This document shows, piece after piece, positions 30,206-30,962 of a stretch of DNA of 30,962 bases. Made by a program: the position numbers and the translations under genes. Below the pieces are notes generated by a model. The model did no database searches. It was not told the DNA's origin and saw only the letters and a list, made by a program, of their open reading frames with translations. Positions within the stretch are counted from its first letter, which is position 1. Each line of letters opens with the position of its first letter. The stretch is from Onstottus_B sp049273855. Its GTDB lineage: Bacteria > Acidobacteriota > Blastocatellia > UBA7656. Location: contig JBASRN010000260.1 of assembly GCA_049273855.1 (NCBI GenBank), positions 1 through 30,962 of the forward strand, written 5' to 3'.

Positions 30206-30276
30206 AAGTTCTAAACTCGTCCAGGAAGGGGAGCCAACATCAGCAGCGATTTACGGCCACCGACTGCGTGGCCGTA
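30206..30276. repeat. Conserved ~30-nt element plus hairpin (copy B)
   Basis: AAGTTCTAAACTCGTCCAGG-AAGGGGAGCCAA (30206-30237) matches 26613-26643. Fourteen bases later TACGGCCAC and GTGGCCGTA form a perfect 9-bp stem with a 7-nt loop (30252-30276). The stem sequence is unrelated to copy A while the layout is kept. Confidence 0.6.
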
Positions 30277-30760
30277 GTCGTGCTAGGACACGTTGACGGA
30301 CACATTGGAATCCAGGAGGTGATCGCCTTTGTCGGTTACGGAGCTTCTGGCGCGCCCGAGGGTTTTGGCGACGATGTGCTTGTCGATCCAAATCTCCACG
30401 CGCGCCGGCTCCCTGATCGGTCCTGGTGCCTTCCACGGAGACCTCGCTGGAAACCTCATCGACAGGCGCAGGTGTTGTTAGTAATGTCGCCATCCGTGAT
30501 GCTGAACGATGAACCCCTGCGGGGAAAATCTGGATTGAGCTCTTGATCGTGCGTGCAGCGGTTCGCTTGGACGCTACGATCTGGTCGCTTAAGAATCGAG
30601 CCCATGTCTTGTGGAGTGATCTTACAGGCTACCTATCGACGATACACGCATCGAAAGGCGGCGGATTAAGGTGGCCGGAAGCAACAACGCGTCTCTCGCG
30701 ATGCTCGATCTGCAGATAGATCGAGTGTCGAGCCGCTGGCACGCTTCCCCTAGCCTTCGC

Positions 30761-30962
30761 CTACTCGCCTGCGCCGTGCAGGGTGGCTGTCCAGATACAA
30801 TCAAACGGCAGTTCTCCCTGCCGATTGGCGATCCGAACCGATTCAGCGTCTGGCGCCTCGTACACGCAGATCATTCGCTTTTTGTCCGATGACAAATAGC
30901 TTCTTAGAAAGCGGATCCGGTGCTGGTCCAGGCACCACGAAATCTTGTCCGCCAGGGTTTGT
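30761..30962 (-). CDS. DUF4242-like protein, 3' part (cut by window edge)
   Basis: The frame enters from beyond the right edge and ends at TAG 30761-30763, giving the last 66 or so residues. They read DKISWCLDQHRIRFLRSYLS, then SSDKKRMICVYEAPDAESVR and a tail ELPFDCIWTATL. The patterns SYLS.D..RM.C.YEAPDAESVR and W.A match the DUF4242 family of small ferredoxin-like-fold proteins of unclear function. The start is outside the window. Confidence 0.8.
   Translation of the reverse strand, partial: QTLADKISWCLDQHRIRFLRSYLSSDKKRMICVYEAPDAESVRIANRQGELPFDCIWTATLHGAGE

Larger units (their letters stand above)
29586..30760. other. 1.17-kb stretch without a convincing gene
   Basis: After the terminator hairpin it holds a short hairpin AGTACC-TTAC-GGTACT (29844-29859), two copies of CGATTATTGAG (29824 and 29894), the palindrome at 29998-30016, a third GACGCTCATTTTT (about 30126), and element-plus-hairpin copy B (30206-30276). 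Short frames at 29939-30169 and 30268-30546 lack SDs and family resemblance. Confidence 0.5.

Noticed and set aside
30283..30459. 58-residue minus-strand frame with REPARVEIWIDKHIVAKTLG, followed by the copy B hairpin
   Set aside because: The residues look protein-like, but there is no SD and no family match, and a neighbouring frame also looks partly coding; it may be a frameshifted remnant.

Overview
The window reads as chromosomal DNA from a GC-rich soil-type bacterium, most likely an Acidobacteriota of the Blastocatellia kind. This placement is inferred from gene content, intergenic repeat style and composition; there is no rRNA marker. Genes are densely packed up to about 23 kb. From a tRNA-Asn onward the DNA becomes AT-richer and gene-poor and carries fragments of mobile elements.

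Left part (1-9.4 kb): a tRNA-Lys, then selD, whose real start lies 24 codons upstream of the simple ORF because codon 12 is an in-frame UGA (selenocysteine) at the catalytic position. An array of GTAG-headed palindromes separates it from a forward run: an ATP-grasp ligase, a radical SAM protein ending in a Cys-Cys-Ala-Glu-Pro tail, an Nfu-type Fe-S scaffold, an Atg22/UMF1-like MFS transporter, and a secreted serine beta-lactamase-like hydrolase with C-terminal TPRs. A MntA/HepT toxin-antitoxin pair follows; its HepT half is frameshifted.

Middle (10-23 kb): a tightly overlapped four-gene ABC-2 operon (two ATPases, two permeases, minus strand); an ECF sigma factor overlapping a large anti-sigma/FecR-like protein; a small protein joining a PqqD-like domain, an internal Tat-like signal and a C-terminal six-cysteine knot-like module; a sigma-54 response regulator; an exported membrane-anchored protein resembling DUF6599; a zinc-ribbon/PH membrane protein; and an alpha/beta hydrolase.

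Right part (23-31 kb): a tRNA-Asn with a truncated large serine recombinase whose last codons and stop are read from the tRNA 3' end. Next come a small conserved ORF convergent with a probable ribbon-helix-helix gene, GGTTAAG motifs upstream of the latter, an exported alpha/beta hydrolase, a decayed second copy of the ORF pair's end, two copies of a roughly 30-nt element followed by a hairpin, and a 748-residue protein with a papain-like Cys/His/Asp core and seven roughly 43-residue C-terminal repeats. About 1.2 kb without a convincing gene follows. The window ends inside a DUF4242-like gene on the minus strand.

The candidates most worth following are the PqqD/Tat/knottin fusion, the papain-like repeat protein on the probable island, and the ATP-grasp/radical SAM pair near a selenocysteine-containing SelD.
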